Origin: Boswellia sacra
Taxonomy: Eukaryota > Streptophyta > Magnoliopsida > Sapindales > Burseraceae
Direction: 5' to 3'
Assembly (NCBI GenBank): GCA_013180625.2
Contig: SNVD02002577.1
Span: 1 to 64,000 of the forward strand
DNA: 64,000 nucleotides
Below are positions 62,225 through 64,000 of the stretch, piece after piece (the stretch's first letter is position 1; the number at the start of each line of letters is the position of its first letter). The notes beneath the pieces are model-generated. The model worked only from the letters and a program-made list of their open reading frames with translations, was not told the origin of the DNA and searched no databases. Both the position numbers and the translations under genes were made by a program.

Positions 62225-63950
62225 ATGGCGACCACCTCAGAATTCTAAAAAACACACAGTTCCTCATCTTCACAAAACGACTCTGGTTACAACAGTAGCA
62301 ACGGTAAATAGTAGTCTCATTCATAACAGCAGTCTCATTCATAATAGCCTCAAGCAGAGATCCCAATTGATCCTACTATGAGCGAAGATGAATTAATTTT
62401 GGTGAAAAAGATGAAAGACAAGGTGAAGCCAAAGTATAACAATTTCGCAAAGTAGCCGTCAAGCATAAATTCTTGAAGTACATCTCAAAAAGAAAATTGC
62501 AGATAGAAAGGCCATTGAAGCTGAACGACTTCAACAATTATGGTCTGAGTGAGCTTCTTAAGTCTATATACTGGACTCGTACGGTAAACAATTTCCTACC
62601 CCCTGTGAAGTCATTAATTTAAGAGTTCTATGCTGGTATCTCTACTTCAATTGATGATCTAAAAAGTTTTCATTATTATAGAGTGTATTGTAGAGGAAAG
62701 TTTGTGAAATTCTCACCGAATGTCATAAATACATTCTTTGATATACCAATAGGTAGTTTGCATTCTTTGGATGAGAATTTTGATATGGCAGTAGTGATTA
62801 AAGAGTTGACTGGTCGAGGAGACATAGAATGGAAACTGAGGGATGAAATTGACCAATAATTTCTCAAAAAGAAGTATAGGGTGATGCATAAGATTGCACA
62901 ATTTAATTGGCTTCCCTCGTCACACCAAAACTAAGTTTGGGAAGAGAGAGTGAAATTTTTGTTCTGTTTGGGCACCAATAGACCCATCAATTTTAGCTTG
63001 CTAGCTTATAGATTGATTGTTTAGATTGCTCCATATAAATCTGACTACATTTACTGGTTTTTCCTTATTTAATTCAAGCAATTCTAGCACAGAATGGTAT
63101 CTCTATAAGTCCCAAAGAACATACTGAAATTCTGACCAAGTCAATCACTAAAGGTTTTCTACATAGGTTGCATGATAAATCTGATCTCCCTGCACCAGAA
63201 CCAGAACCCAGGAGAGTCAGGAAACATCCTATGAGTAATATAGAAGAACAACTTACTGTGGTAAATTCTGTCTTGAATGATATCGTGCAGGATCTTAAAG
63301 ATATCAAAGCAAAACAATCTATTTTGGAGGCCAAGCTTGCAGGACAACCTAGTGTTGCAGAAGAACCACAGCCCATGGAAACTGAAAATGTGGTTCTTGA
63401 GAAGTCTGCAGAGCATATACCAGAAACTGATGCACCTCTGCTTGAAGCAATTGAGCCAATACCTGTCGAATATCCAACCGAACAAACTACTGTTGAGACA
63501 GACATAACAGCAGATAAGAAGACAAAGAAAAAGAAATTCAAGACAACAGCAAAGGGATTGAAAGAAAAGAAGAAGATCAAATTGGTGAAGAAACCATTTG
63601 ACAAGAGGAAGAAGAAAATTGAATCAGTAGCTCCAGAACTGAGGGATGAGTCTTTGTCAGATGAACCACCACAAGAAGAACCCGAGATGACATTGCCTTC
63701 ACCAATTGCTGAGGAAGAACCTCATGTTTCTCCAGTCCCTGAAGCAGAACATCATGATTCTCCAACAACACAGTCACCACCACATGAAGCCACAACAACA
63801 CCACCAGCAGAACACATTTATGAACCTCCTCCAGTAGCAGACACAACTGCACCAACTACACCTCTACCATCTACACTTGCAAAAGAGTCACTGGTACCTT
63901 CTCAACAACCTGCTATTGAGTTGCATACAACAGAAACCAGTGCTGAATGA
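62225..63950 (+). pseudogene. Extra (envelope-position) ORF of the Sirevirus-like element, disrupted
   Basis: An ATG at 62225 (MATTSEF) is followed by a stop at 62246-62248. In another frame, ~62540-62860 reads a stretch with YCRGKFVKFSPNVINTFFDI, resembling the putative plant transposon protein domain found in such ORFs, and is interrupted by TAA codons. From 63168 a 260-codon open frame reads MHDKSDLPAPEPEPRRVRKH. It continues with a coiled-coil-like segment (EQLTVVNSVLNDIVQDLKDI), a Lys-rich stretch and a long Pro/Glu/Thr/Ala-rich tail. No convincing membrane span is seen in the open part. The role of this ORF in relatives is not established; position alone suggests envelope-like. Confidence 0.7.
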
Positions 63951-64000
63951 CTTGATAAGGAGATTCGTGATTGTTGCTGAAGTTACTGCCCCTTCCTCTG

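Larger units (their letters stand above)
55697..64000 (+). mobile_element. Sirevirus-like Ty1/copia LTR retrotransposon, 3' LTR beyond the window
   Basis: Order: 5' LTR, initiator-Met tRNA primer site, gag with coiled coil and two CCHC knuckles, protease, integrase, reverse transcriptase, RNase H, a polypurine tract, then a further coding region. Protease-integrase-RT-RNase H is the copia order. The extra ORF after RNase H and the long gag with a coiled coil are hallmarks of the Sirevirus lineage. Many in-frame stops and at least two frameshifts are present, and parts of RT/RNase H are missing, so the copy is defective. The second LTR and right target duplication are outside the window. Confidence 0.9.

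Overview
The window is nuclear DNA of a flowering plant, most likely a woody eudicot. All genes have introns with GT-AG borders, intergenic DNA is AT-rich, and the protein families are plant ones: a pectin acetylesterase, a subgroup-13 R2R3-MYB, a SIAMESE-related cell-cycle inhibitor, a CYP72-clan P450 and a CHMP7-type ESCRT-III protein. The gene style made me think of Citrus, but the sequence alone does not prove the species.

Layout. Positions 1-2418 hold the 3' exons of a mitochondrial COQ8/ABC1 atypical kinase gene (+). A 1175-bp PIF/Harbinger-type non-autonomous element with a TAA target duplication lies at 3411-4585. A complete 12-exon pectin acetylesterase gene (+) spans 5621-9911. A two-exon gene for an acidic/basic plant protein of unknown function (-) is at 12739-13776. 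After about 8 kb without a recognisable gene comes a three-exon R2R3-MYB gene (-, 22153-23782), then about 13.6 kb without a convincing gene. An intron-less SMR-type CDK inhibitor CDS (+, 37624-37959), a five-exon P450 (-, 38588-41239) and an eight-exon CHMP7 (+, 42223-45522) follow. The P450 and CHMP7 genes are divergent and share a ~1-kb intergenic region.

The most unusual part is 46287-55269, a tandem array of four full ~2.0-2.15-kb units plus one 658-bp truncated unit. Each full unit carries an AT-rich block, a GC-richer promoter-like block with a TATA box, and a 441/444-bp reading frame for a protein of about 146 residues that I do not recognise. Its N-terminus looks like a plastid transit peptide. 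All four copies are broken by different lesions; the last has only one nonsense codon.

From 55697 to the right edge lies the 5' LTR and most of the interior of a Sirevirus-like Ty1/copia retrotransposon: PBS, gag with two CCHC knuckles, protease, integrase, reverse transcriptase, RNase H, a polypurine tract, and an additional envelope-position ORF region. It has many stops and frameshifts, so this copy cannot encode intact proteins. Its 3' LTR lies beyond the window.

The protein-coding genes are ordinary single-copy-style plant genes with no evident functional link. I see no tRNA, rRNA, CRISPR or organellar gene that I can support. Splice sites were placed by hand from reading frame, GT-AG borders and remembered family sequence, with no database search.
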